DNA from: Nitrospira sp.
GTDB taxonomy: Bacteria; Nitrospirota; Nitrospiria; Nitrospirales; Nitrospiraceae
Length of the DNA: 64,000 nucleotides
Reading direction: 5' to 3'
Assembly (NCBI GenBank): GCA_018242765.1
Contig: JAFEBH010000017.1
Span: forward strand, 119,307-183,306
The position numbers and the translations under genes are program-made. The notes beneath the pieces are model-generated. The model was not told where the DNA came from and searched no databases. It worked only from the letters and a program-made list of their open reading frames with translations. Below, piece after piece: positions 24,101 through 31,718 of this stretch (its first letter is position 1; every line of letters begins with the position of its first letter).

Positions 24101-26139
24101 GGTGGGTCGACGTGGACATGGGGACCGTGTTCTGGCATGACCACGCCTTCGGTGCGACGACCTGGCCGCATGGCGGGTTCGGCGTGACGATCGTGGAACC
24201 GTTCGGATCCACGTATCATGATCCAAAGAACGGTAAGTTGGTCTACAGTGGTCCGATCGCAGATATTCACAGCAACGAACCGATCGGGGCCGGCGTGAGT
24301 GGTAGTTTCCGTGAGCTGATGGTATCGATCCATGACACGGTGCCGCACACCGTGAACGTGATCGAGGCCGGTAATCCGCCAGGACAACCGGTAGAGGTGG
24401 CGTTGGAAGCCGGCAAGACCGTGTCGTTCCAGATGCCGGAAAAGATTCTGAACGCACCGAATAAGTACATCAACGGTGGAACGCATACGACCGGCAGCGG
24501 CTTTAATTTCCGCGCGGCTCCGTTTGCACAACGTCTGTCAAACAATCCGGATACCTCGAAGCTATTCAGCAGCGCGGTCCATGGAGACCCTGGCACGCCG
24601 TTGATTCGTGCGTATACAGGCGACACCTTGGTTGTCCGACTGTTGCACCAGCTCATGAATGAATCCCACGTGTGGACTATCTCAGGTCATACCTTCCTCA
24701 CGGAACGGTATGCATCTGATGCCAATCGGAAGAACTCGATTCACGTTGGAATCGCCGAGCGGTACGATTTGGTCACAAAGGCGGGTGGATTTCAGGGTAT
24801 GCCAGGTGACTATATCCATTTCAATGGCAGAAGTTCACATTTCGCGGAAGGTGGATGGGGGATCTTGCGAGTCCTGGACAAACAAGTTCCCGACCTGATG
24901 CCTCTGCCGAAGGGAACCAATCCTTTGAGCGTTCCTGCCACGCCGAGCTCTGTCTGCCCGGCGGATGCACCGGTGAAGAACTTCAGTGTGGTGGCATTGG
25001 ATCGCCCGATGAAGTTGAATCCAAAAGCACCGGATGCGATCGAAGTGGACTTCGAGCGGAAGATCGAAATGACCATGCCGGAAGGCAAAATCTTCGCGCT
25101 GGAAGGAGAAGCAACGACGGTATCCAGCGGTACGACGCCGAACCCGCTGACGCTACGCGTCAATTTGGGTGACTGTATTAAGGTGAATTTGACCAATAAG
25201 ATGAAGGCGAGTCGGGCGTCATTCTTTGCGCCTGGGTTGGCCTTTGATCCGAAAGACAGCCAAGGTTTGAACGTCGGCAACAACGGCGGCGACCAGACTA
25301 TTGGTCCAGGTGAAAAGCGTCAGTACACCTATTACGCACATCCGTCGAACAAGGAGACAACTTCCTTGGTGTGGGACGGTGGCAACATTGTGGTGAACCC
25401 ACGGAACGGATTGTACGGCGCGATCATTGTCGGTCCACGGGGATCTCAGTATCGTGACCCTGTGAGCGGTGCGGATCTCTCACAGAAGAACGCCTGGCGG
25501 GCGGACGTGATCGTGGATACGGCGCTCCCAGAGAACGTCGGGAAACGGAACTACCGAGATGTCGCTCTCTTCTTCCAGGACGAGGATAACATCATCGGGA
25601 CGGCATTCATGCCGTATGTGCAAAACGTCGCGGGGTTGACGTCGGTGAACTACCGTGCAGAGCCATACAAGTTCCGAGAAGATCAGGGCTGTTCGCTGGG
25701 GAAGATTTTCCAACCTTGCGTTGTTGACAAGCCGGAAGATCCAGTGACGCCGTTGATCGAAGCGCACGCAGGTGACGCGGTCAGGATTCATGTGATCGGC
25801 GCCAATAGTGAGCAAAACGGGATGTTCGGAATCGAAGGTCATGAGTGGCCGATCGAACCGTACATGCCTGGTGCTGATATGATCAGTGTGGTGGAGTATG
25901 CCGGTTCTGAAACCCTCGATGTGTTCCTCCGTGGCGGCGCGGGCGGTCCGTACCGTCAAGTTGGTGACTTCGTGTGGTCGAATCAGCGGCTACCCTACAC
26001 GCAGTCAGGACAGTGGGGGTATCTCCGGGTATTGCCGGCTGGTGATACACGGATTCAACCACTCGGTACTGGCGGATCCGCAGCCAAGCGGGCTGACTTT
26101 GCACCGCAACCTAAAGCTACTCCGACTGCGATGAAATAG
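21196..26139 (+). CDS. Giant secreted multicopper oxidase, paralogue 2
   Basis: A 1647-residue secreted protein (signal peptide to about residue 40, ...GLFAAE). Copper motifs: HSHHPH (H453, H456, H458), HCHVAHHYVAGM (H528-C529-H530, H534, M539), HPH (H833, H835), WHDH (H981, H983), in the same permuted order as paralogue 1. In domain 1 the HSH of paralogue 3 is rearranged to H294-S-F-S-H. It is the most divergent of the three, with longer N-terminal and insert segments (including C-rich 'VGMDCLEK' and 'KSCQEVVRIKEIKGN'). The ATG at 21196 has GAGGGGAGG upstream; the longer reading from 21118 lacks a signal peptide. A probable terminator follows. Confidence 0.85.
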   Translation: MGVSLFKPLKGPKRSGIARMLQAVLFAGGLIAAPGLFAAESGVAPHGGHATPVAMPGWAQQLKGQTVVENAIEGRADSAQKMELQHHRLMEKLEVQAQQDAKAQQTSGGFNGMSMMHQYMGQDGSSFLLMTDAGKGEPVLSSGGKCPAGVPTKQFDVSMVNIEITLNRWLDFYPGYMYVLTEDLPKARAEEAKNKEAREKDGYDPGAVTTGLQGDVIQPLVMRANPGDCVRMTLRNQMEGEDGSLFIQASSMVVASTGKPATTTNPDSIVAPGKAQEFEWYLHPQMQEGVRQFHSFSHDRELTVLGLFGAFVVEPKGSKYVDALGSGGPAPEVKSGWQVNIDNGSGPDFREFVLFYHEIGDEAFRPLNKKGDFLPQRDPLTDAYRPGGRAINYRSEPFGIDQMHLQHEYFGFEDESMAYSSYTFGDTPTTIARGYLGDPVKWRVVHGGSEVFHSHHPHSGTIRWQRSPGTEPNNLWAMGADGPVKYPIVRTKSDRVDVEVIGPSEALDLEPECGGGGCQHLAGEFLYHCHVAHHYVAGMWGYGRFYNTLQAGAAHTDSMPDLRELPDRQGRMKLGVSSDKLIGTTVDWFGKTFKIVNTGQKTNWKSDPVVVNIKDWVEMFVPAQGKPGHTEDEKGQILAYDSTVWDWKWDGNVARGERESTAQNPKYSWAAKWDDSTRPAILFDPTTAKMAWPLFKPHFGKRVPFSANHSGAPWLEPIHQDENGERTSEPAKPGEQGRWSLCPDNANRKHYNIHFVRMPITLAKKQGKEPAMVDKDGLIYVLHEEERLTRANEDLKLPAVIRANVYDCVDVLLTSEWDDDDFTNFQSSKINIHPHFFQFDTGNSDGVISGFEYEMSVRPFTMWGKKTKHGLPAPMVAKLEGAVKAGAKSFKIKMAPGATPFHVNTEVMVGMDCLEKGNDPTASLPRDKSCQEVVRIKEIKGNQVTFYKPLKNNHPAGDLVSPEFVRYRWWVDVDMGTVFWHDHAFGATTWPHGGFGVTIVEPFGSTYHDPKNGKLVYSGPIADIHSNEPIGAGVSGSFRELMVSIHDTVPHTVNVIEAGNPPGQPVEVALEAGKTVSFQMPEKILNAPNKYINGGTHTTGSGFNFRAAPFAQRLSNNPDTSKLFSSAVHGDPGTPLIRAYTGDTLVVRLLHQLMNESHVWTISGHTFLTERYASDANRKNSIHVGIAERYDLVTKAGGFQGMPGDYIHFNGRSSHFAEGGWGILRVLDKQVPDLMPLPKGTNPLSVPATPSSVCPADAPVKNFSVVALDRPMKLNPKAPDAIEVDFERKIEMTMPEGKIFALEGEATTVSSGTTPNPLTLRVNLGDCIKVNLTNKMKASRASFFAPGLAFDPKDSQGLNVGNNGGDQTIGPGEKRQYTYYAHPSNKETTSLVWDGGNIVVNPRNGLYGAIIVGPRGSQYRDPVSGADLSQKNAWRADVIVDTALPENVGKRNYRDVALFFQDEDNIIGTAFMPYVQNVAGLTSVNYRAEPYKFREDQGCSLGKIFQPCVVDKPEDPVTPLIEAHAGDAVRIHVIGANSEQNGMFGIEGHEWPIEPYMPGADMISVVEYAGSETLDVFLRGGAGGPYRQVGDFVWSNQRLPYTQSGQWGYLRVLPAGDTRIQPLGTGGSAAKRADFAPQPKATPTAMK

Positions 26140-26163
26140 CGGAACGGAGATAGTATCGCATCT

Positions 26164-26208
26164 GTGGGGGAGTCGCCTGTTTCATGCGGCTCCCCCACTT
26201 GTGTTTTT
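26164..26208 (+). terminator. Rho-independent terminator after oxidase 2
   Basis: GTGGGGGAG (26164-26172) pairs with CTCCCCCAC (26190-26198), extended internally by TCGC/GCGG, followed by TTGTGTTTTTATTT. Strong stem plus T-rich tail, 25 nt after the stop codon. Confidence 0.85.
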
Positions 26209-26273
26209 ATTTACTGTCCCGGTACTGAGTATGGACGGTCGATTGAACGATCAGGGCGAACAAGGAGATCGTA

Positions 26274-27212
26274 ATGAACGCGAAGTGGATTACATCGGTG
26301 CTAATGGGGTGGGCGATATTCTTGCTGAGTGGACCTGTGGCGGCGTATGAGGAAATCTCGGTTTCAGACGGTGGGAGCATTATGGGGACTGTGTATTTGG
26401 GGGGGCAGGTTCCTAAGCCGAAAGGTTATAACCTGACAACGTTGCCCGATCCCTTCTATTGTGGTCGTATCTCTGACGGGAAAGGTTGGCGAATCTTACA
26501 ACCGTTTAATGTCGGGACTGGGGGTGAGTTTCGAGACGCAGTGGTCTATCTTGAAGGTATTGAAAAGGGAAAGGCGTTTGAAGAGGCAGGCATTCCACAG
26601 ATTGAGGCGAAGGACTGTTTATTCCTCCCTTTCACGACAGTCGTGCGAGATGACCAATCTGTGACGGTCGTCAACATGGATCCCGTCATGCATGATATTC
26701 AGGCGTATGAAACCTCTCATCTTGGTGCACGAGTGCTGTTCAATGTTCCGCTCCCGATGAACCCACAGCACCCTCGAAACTTTAAAGATCGCAGCGATGC
26801 GGCGATGTACCACAAGCACATGGCCGGTGCCCCAATGAAGCAATTGGTGAATCTCAGCAAAGGGCGCAGAATCTTCGTCATGCAGTGCGGTTTTCATGCC
26901 TACATGGAGAGCTGGGGGCTGGCGGTCAGCAATCCGTACTTTGCCAAGACGGACGACGAGGGACGATTTGCCATCACCAACGTTCCTCCAGGCACCTATA
27001 AGTTGGTTTTCTGGCATCCCTATGTAAGGACGCTGGTTGAGCAAACCGTTACGGTGCGTCCGAGAGAGACCCTGGAAACGACGCTGATGGTCGAGGCTCC
27101 AACTGGGCGGCTGTACGCCAATGAGGTCTTAGAACACGACTATGTCCGTTACAATGTGACGGAAGAGACACAGAAGGAGATTGAGCCGATGATCCAGAAG
27201 CAGAAGCGCTAA
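26274..27212 (+). CDS. Secreted cupredoxin/carboxypeptidase-regulatory-like protein 2
   Basis: A 312-residue protein with a signal peptide (WAIFLLSGPVAAYEE). It has an N-terminal beta-sandwich (SIMGTVYLGGQVPKPKGYNL), then H140 in 'VMHDIQ', C205, H208 and M211 in 'CGFHAYM': a full set of type-1 copper ligands. A further His/Met-rich stretch, 'DAAMYHKHMAGAPMKQ', lies between. It ends in a beta-domain (GRFAITNVPPGTYKLVFWHP) and a charged tail. It shares ~300-aa length and motifs with 30147-31073. AAGGAG precedes the ATG. Likely periplasmic electron or copper carrier and first gene of a unit running to 34087. Confidence 0.75.
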   Translation: MNAKWITSVLMGWAIFLLSGPVAAYEEISVSDGGSIMGTVYLGGQVPKPKGYNLTTLPDPFYCGRISDGKGWRILQPFNVGTGGEFRDAVVYLEGIEKGKAFEEAGIPQIEAKDCLFLPFTTVVRDDQSVTVVNMDPVMHDIQAYETSHLGARVLFNVPLPMNPQHPRNFKDRSDAAMYHKHMAGAPMKQLVNLSKGRRIFVMQCGFHAYMESWGLAVSNPYFAKTDDEGRFAITNVPPGTYKLVFWHPYVRTLVEQTVTVRPRETLETTLMVEAPTGRLYANEVLEHDYVRYNVTEETQKEIEPMIQKQKR

Positions 27213-27223
27213 AGGGCGGATCG

Positions 27224-28186
27224 ATGAAAGTTCGGGGGGCGACCCTATCACTCGTCAGTTTTATGAGGCGCACATGCGTGATGGTGCTGTGTGGTCTGGT
27301 ATGGCTCATTGCTGTCTCGGCAAGGGCTGATCATGAGAGCTCGAAGCAGCCTTCGCTGTGGACGCCACGTGATGAAGCGGAGCGGTTGGGGGTGATGGAG
27401 GTGCCGGGGGGAATGGTGTTGGTCCCGGCAGGACCGTTTCTCATGGGAAGTGATCCGCGAAAGGACCGAGCTGCCGGTCCGCAGGAACAGCCACAGCACG
27501 AAGTCTATCTCGACACATTCAAGATCGACCGGTTCGAGGTGTCAAACGTTGAATATCTTAGATTCGTGCTGGGGACAGGAGCAGATTGGCCGAAGTTCTG
27601 GCGGGAGAACCCATTTCCGGAAAAGGCCGCACTCCATCCCGTGATTAACGTGAGTTGGCATGAAGCCGATGCCTTTTGCCGGTGGAGCGGGAAACGGCTT
27701 CCCACTGAAGCCGAATGGGAGAAGGCCGCACGTGGGGGGGACGGTAGGATTTTTCCGTGGGGTAACGAACCGGCCGGTTGGATCAAGAGCAATATTGCCC
27801 ATCCTGGTTCGAAGCGAGGATTCAAGTACCCTCCGCTCGCCAATATCAATCGCTATGACAAAGGTGTCAGTCCGTACGGCGTCTATCAAATGGCGGGTAA
27901 TGTCAGCGAATGGGTGTCGGATTGGTTTGATCCTGAGTACTATCGGCAAGGTCAAGACAGGAATCCATCAGGGCCCAGCAACGGAGAGCTCAAGGTTTTT
28001 CGTGGAGGGTCCTGGAATGAAGACCCAGAGGTCGCACGCTCCGCCGGCCGAAATGCCGGGCCACCAGATCGGGAGAGTTATCTAACAGGGTTTCGTTGTG
28101 CGAGTTCTGGAAGCGAGGTAAATGCCGAAGTATCGAATGTCGGCCGGGATGGTACCGCACCGACAGTGATGCGGTCTGCAGAGTGA
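27224..28186 (+). CDS. Secreted SUMF1-fold protein 2
   Basis: A 320-residue protein with signal peptide (VMVLCGLVWLIAVSARA-D). SUMF1 domain from about residue 63: 'GGMVLVPAGPFLMGSDPRKDR', 'HEVYLDTFKIDRFEVSNVEYLRFV', 'VSWHEADAFCRWSGKRLPTEAEWEKAARG', 'FPWGNE', 'SPYGVYQMAGNVSEWVSDWFD', 'VFRGGSWNED', 'GFRCAS'. The FGE active Cys pair is absent. Encoded 11 nt after a cupredoxin gene and 51 nt before another SUMF1 gene. Members of this fold include nitrite-reductase accessory NirV, so a copper-enzyme maturation role is conceivable but unproven. Confidence 0.8.
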   Translation: MKVRGATLSLVSFMRRTCVMVLCGLVWLIAVSARADHESSKQPSLWTPRDEAERLGVMEVPGGMVLVPAGPFLMGSDPRKDRAAGPQEQPQHEVYLDTFKIDRFEVSNVEYLRFVLGTGADWPKFWRENPFPEKAALHPVINVSWHEADAFCRWSGKRLPTEAEWEKAARGGDGRIFPWGNEPAGWIKSNIAHPGSKRGFKYPPLANINRYDKGVSPYGVYQMAGNVSEWVSDWFDPEYYRQGQDRNPSGPSNGELKVFRGGSWNEDPEVARSAGRNAGPPDRESYLTGFRCASSGSEVNAEVSNVGRDGTAPTVMRSAE

Positions 28187-28237
28187 GGGTCGCTAGGCGA
28201 TGGATGTTGATCCTTCAAGAGAAAAGGAGATCTTCGT

Positions 28238-29221
28238 ATGAGGGATGCAAGAGGAGGAACATGGCGTAGGGCTGGTTGGACCGTCCTCATGGTCGGCGCC
28301 GTAACAGCTATGGCTCACGTCGCATGGGGGCTGGATACACAAGACATCACGGTGGAATGGACGGAATCCGGAAAGAAGCTGGCCGTGGAACGAGTGGCCA
28401 ACTGGAAGGCGAAAGGGGAAATGATTTTGGTTCCCGCGGGAGAGTTCCTGATGGGCAGCGACAAGAAGACGGATCGTCTGGCCTATCGAGGCGAGATTCC
28501 GCAGCGACGCGTGTATCTCGATGCTTTTGAAATCGATAAGTACGAAGTCTCAAATCTTCAGTATCTGAAATTCATTCTGGCGACCGGGCGCAATCCCCAG
28601 TTGGATTGGCGCTACGACGGTGGAAATTTCCAAGAGGCGATGGCTCACCATCCGATCATGCACGTCACGTGGCAAGACGCCGACGCGTATTGCAAGTGGG
28701 CGGGCCAGCGGCTGCCGACTGAGGCGGAATGGGAAAAAGCGGCACGGGGTGAAGACGGACGAAAGAATCCGTGGGGGGATCAATCTGCAGGATTGAGCCG
28801 AGCGAATTTCGGAAGGACGGGGCTTTCTGGACCCGTGCGGGATCGGCCTGAACGGTCACTGATGTATCCACCAATCATTGCAGTGGACAAGTATGAAAAC
28901 TCTGTGAGCCCCTACGGCCTCCATCAAACCATGGGTAATGTGGCTGAGTGGGTATCCGACTGGTATGACCAGGATTACTACAAGACGGCGCCGGATCGAA
29001 ATCCTCAGGGGCCGAAAAGCGGGACTCAAAAAGCGTTTCGTGGCGGAGGTTGGATGGACAGCACCACAACGATGAGGGTGGCGATGAGGAATGGGACTGA
29101 TCCAAACACCAAAATAAATTGGTTGGGATTTCGTTGCGCCAAGTCGGTGTCTGGGGATCAATCGTCGAGTAAAATCTCTCAAGCGCCAGAGGAGTCCTCG
29201 ACTTTCGAGGCGAAACCCTGA
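28238..29221 (+). CDS. Secreted SUMF1-fold protein 3
   Basis: A 327-residue protein with a signal peptide (TVLMVGAVTAMAHVAWG) and SUMF1 domain: 'EMILVPAGEFLMGSDKKTDR', 'RVYLDAFEIDKYEVSNLQYLKFI', 'VTWQDADAYCKWAGQRLPTEAEWEKAARG', 'NPWGDQ', 'SPYGLHQTMGNVAEWVSDWYDQDYY', 'FRGGGWMDS', 'GFRCAKS'. Closest in the window to the protein encoded just upstream, so a tandem duplication is likely. AAAGGAG lies before the ATG. No second active-site Cys. Confidence 0.8.
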   Translation: MRDARGGTWRRAGWTVLMVGAVTAMAHVAWGLDTQDITVEWTESGKKLAVERVANWKAKGEMILVPAGEFLMGSDKKTDRLAYRGEIPQRRVYLDAFEIDKYEVSNLQYLKFILATGRNPQLDWRYDGGNFQEAMAHHPIMHVTWQDADAYCKWAGQRLPTEAEWEKAARGEDGRKNPWGDQSAGLSRANFGRTGLSGPVRDRPERSLMYPPIIAVDKYENSVSPYGLHQTMGNVAEWVSDWYDQDYYKTAPDRNPQGPKSGTQKAFRGGGWMDSTTTMRVAMRNGTDPNTKINWLGFRCAKSVSGDQSSSKISQAPEESSTFEAKP

Positions 29222-29318
29222 ACGATCACACTCCGTGGTGTGTAATCGGGTCTGCTTATGTTCGTCGGATCACTCAGCCGAGTGGTAGTTCATTGAACGA
29301 GCAGGGTGAGGAGCGTCT

Positions 29319-29978
29319 ATGTTACGCAGGTGGTTCGATTCGTGCATCATTTGCCTTGTAGCGACCGGTCGGCGGCCAGCCGCCATTGTACTTGTGATCC
29401 TGCTCCAGGCGGGCGTGCCGCCTCTGAGCGATGGAGCGCCGGGAGGCAAGACAGAAGTGTTGCCCATGGAGAAGGCTGCGCCTGCTGCAGTGGTCATCGA
29501 GGCGTCCGGGACTGAGCCGGAATTGAGGCGTCAGATGAGAACAAAGAACGGTGTGGCGGAATTGGAAAGTGGTACGGTTCGGTTTTCACTGGCACCCACG
29601 GGGAGGTATGGCTTCATTGCCCCCAAGCAGCTTGGGATGGCATTGGTGACACAGAGTCCGGATTTGATGCTGGAGCGGGTGTCCTCCTCGTCTGGATCCT
29701 ACGAAATTCATAAGCTTGGCGATGGGAGTGGGCTTCTGGTCGGTTTTGTGGGGAACGAGGTTGTCCCCCAAATCAAGCCGAGCGAACGGCCGAAAAGCGT
29801 ACGGCTTTTCCTGTATTCGAATTCGTTTCGCAATGCAACGACGATTGCGGCAGTTCCATTAACGAAACTCATGGTCGACCAGATGCCCCGTCGGATTGAT
29901 TCCAGGCAAGTGGATGGCCCTGTCTTGCTGGAAATGGATTTACAGGGGACGGCTAATCGTAAAGCTCCCAGCCAATAG
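29319..29978 (+). CDS. Secreted hypothetical protein
   Basis: A 219-residue protein with an N-terminal hydrophobic segment (AAIVLVILLQAGVPPLSDGA) and a mature beta-rich domain (VAELESGTVRFSLAPTGRYGFIAPKQLGMALVTQSP, GLLVGFVGNEVVPQIKPSERPKSVRLFLYSNSF). No metal or catalytic motif is evident and I do not recognise the family. GGTGAGGAG precedes the ATG. It sits within the copper gene set between SUMF1 and cupredoxin genes. Confidence 0.55.
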   Translation: MLRRWFDSCIICLVATGRRPAAIVLVILLQAGVPPLSDGAPGGKTEVLPMEKAAPAAVVIEASGTEPELRRQMRTKNGVAELESGTVRFSLAPTGRYGFIAPKQLGMALVTQSPDLMLERVSSSSGSYEIHKLGDGSGLLVGFVGNEVVPQIKPSERPKSVRLFLYSNSFRNATTIAAVPLTKLMVDQMPRRIDSRQVDGPVLLEMDLQGTANRKAPSQ

Positions 29979-30146
29979 GATTGACCTGGTCTATCGAGAT
30001 TGCGTTGTGTGTACCTCCACGTGATGTGAGTGTATGTCCGGAAAGGGGACCTTGGTCTTCTGTTCTTCCTGAGTAAGTTCTTTTCGTATTATGAGTAAAG
30101 ATGCGGAAGGTAATGCAATCATGAGTGCTGAAAGGGGAGTTCATCC

Positions 30147-31073
30147 GTGAGCGGATTGTTGCACAAGTGTTGCGTCGAGATCCTGCTTTTAATCGCTGTG
30201 GTGGTGCTGCCGATGAGTGCGGCGGCCTATGAGGTGATTGATGTACCGCACGGTGGGACGATTGAAGGCATCGTGACATTGAGTGGCGATCTTCCTGAAC
30301 CGAAAGGCTTCAACCTCATCACATTTCCTGATCCTGTCTATTGTGGGAGGATTTCAAATGGGCGTGGGTGGCGATTGTTGTATGATTTTGTCGTCGACTC
30401 CCGTCGAGGCCTGAAGGACGCGATTGTCTTGCTTGAAGGTGTCGAGTCCGGCAAGCCCTTCGACCTATCAGTTCCGTTGATCGAATCCCGCGATTGCAAA
30501 TTCGAACCGTTTATGACGATTGTTCGAAATGGTCATGCGGTGGAAGTGATTAATATGGACCCCGTCATGCATGACATACAGGGGTATGAAACTTCGATCG
30601 AAGCAGGAAACAGAGTATTGTTCAACACCCCTCTGATCATGAACCACCAGCATCGGCGGGGTGATCTCCATGCCATGCATAATCATGCGCCAGGAAAGTC
30701 GTTGGTCGGGCCGGTGTATCTCAATAAAGGTCGACGGACATTCTATATGCAGTGTGGGTTTCATGCCTATATGGAAAGCTGGGCCATGGCCGTTAATAAT
30801 CCCTACTATGCTCTGACCGACGTAGGAGGCAAGTTCGTGATCGATGGCATTCCACCCGGGACGTATCAGTTAGTTGTGTGGCATCCACAGACAGGACCAG
30901 GGACGACGAAGTTCATCACGGTGCAACCCAACGGAAGGCTGGTTGAGCAGCTGTCATTACCAGCTCCAAAAGGAAATCGAACCGCCTATACGGTCATGGA
31001 CAATCCTCGATTCGGCCTTGAGTCATTGGGGTATTCCGTCAATATTCAACCGGTGGTTGAAACTCAGCAGTAA
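30147..31073 (+). CDS. Secreted cupredoxin/carboxypeptidase-regulatory-like protein 3
   Basis: A 308-residue protein starting at a GTG with AAAGGGGAG upstream. Signal peptide (LLLIAVVVLPMSAAAYE), N-terminal beta-sandwich (GTIEGIVTLSGDLPEPKGFNL), type-1 copper pattern H142 ('VMHDIQ'), C203, H206 and M209 ('CGFHAYM'). Between them is a His-rich loop, 'MNHQHRRGDLHAMHNHAPG', likely an extra metal site. C-terminal domain (KFVIDGIPPGTYQLVVWHPQ). Paralogue of 26274-27212. Followed after 6 nt by a LolA-like gene. Confidence 0.75.
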   Translation: MSGLLHKCCVEILLLIAVVVLPMSAAAYEVIDVPHGGTIEGIVTLSGDLPEPKGFNLITFPDPVYCGRISNGRGWRLLYDFVVDSRRGLKDAIVLLEGVESGKPFDLSVPLIESRDCKFEPFMTIVRNGHAVEVINMDPVMHDIQGYETSIEAGNRVLFNTPLIMNHQHRRGDLHAMHNHAPGKSLVGPVYLNKGRRTFYMQCGFHAYMESWAMAVNNPYYALTDVGGKFVIDGIPPGTYQLVVWHPQTGPGTTKFITVQPNGRLVEQLSLPAPKGNRTAYTVMDNPRFGLESLGYSVNIQPVVETQQ

Positions 31074-31079
31074 CGACTG

Positions 31080-31715
31080 ATGCAGGGAGAGACAAGAAGG
31101 AGAGCCTACCACTCGGTGTTCCTTGTCCTCATCGTTGCGGCGTCGGTTTGGTGTCCGCTCTTGTCTGCGGAGGGTGCCGACACTCTTTCCACTGAGCCGG
31201 AGTTTTCTGGCCGCCTCGTCCTAGGAGTGAATGGGAAGCAACATCAGGCGCAAGTGTTTGGAAAAGGGGATCGCCTGAGATTGGAGTACAGGTATGCGGT
31301 TCGAACGGAACGTGGATTTGCGGCGATCGAAATCATACGGTCTGATCACGCAGAGATATGGTACGTCCTTCCTCAACGACGAGAATTGTTGGTGATGCCG
31401 TTGACGGAGGACATCATTCCTACACGCCCGAAATTGAGCGGAGAAACGACCAGAACACTGATCGGTCCCGCTGTGGTGGCCGACCGTCCTGCCCGGCTGT
31501 ATGACGTTCAGACGGAGCGACATGGAAGAGGCGAACGATTCTATGAGTGGGTCGATGAGGAGATGGACATCGTCCTCAAATTGGTCAGTCGAGATCGAGA
31601 TTGGTCGTTTCATTACGAACGAATCCGGAAGTCACCTCAACCAGCGATGTATTTCGAGGAGCCGCCCGGATACCAGAAACGCGCGAGTTCCACGCGCCAA
31701 AGACACGAAGACTAG
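31080..31715 (+). CDS. Secreted LolA/DUF4412-like protein, paralogue 2
   Basis: A 211-residue protein with signal peptide (VFLVLIVAASVWCPLLSAEGA) and LolA-like strands: FSGRLVLGVNGKQHQAQVFGKGDRLRLEYRYA, AEIWYVLPQRRELLVMPLTED, TRTLIGPAVVADRPARLYDVQT, 'FYEWVDEEMDIVLKLVSRDRDWSFHYERI'. Architecture matches 16429 and 34117. Lies 6 nt after a cupredoxin gene and 3 nt before the HEAT gene, so it is certainly in the same operon. Probably binds a hydrophobic ligand or lipoprotein; specific role unknown. Confidence 0.6.
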   Translation: MQGETRRRAYHSVFLVLIVAASVWCPLLSAEGADTLSTEPEFSGRLVLGVNGKQHQAQVFGKGDRLRLEYRYAVRTERGFAAIEIIRSDHAEIWYVLPQRRELLVMPLTEDIIPTRPKLSGETTRTLIGPAVVADRPARLYDVQTERHGRGERFYEWVDEEMDIVLKLVSRDRDWSFHYERIRKSPQPAMYFEEPPGYQKRASSTRQRHED

Positions 31716-31718
31716 GAC

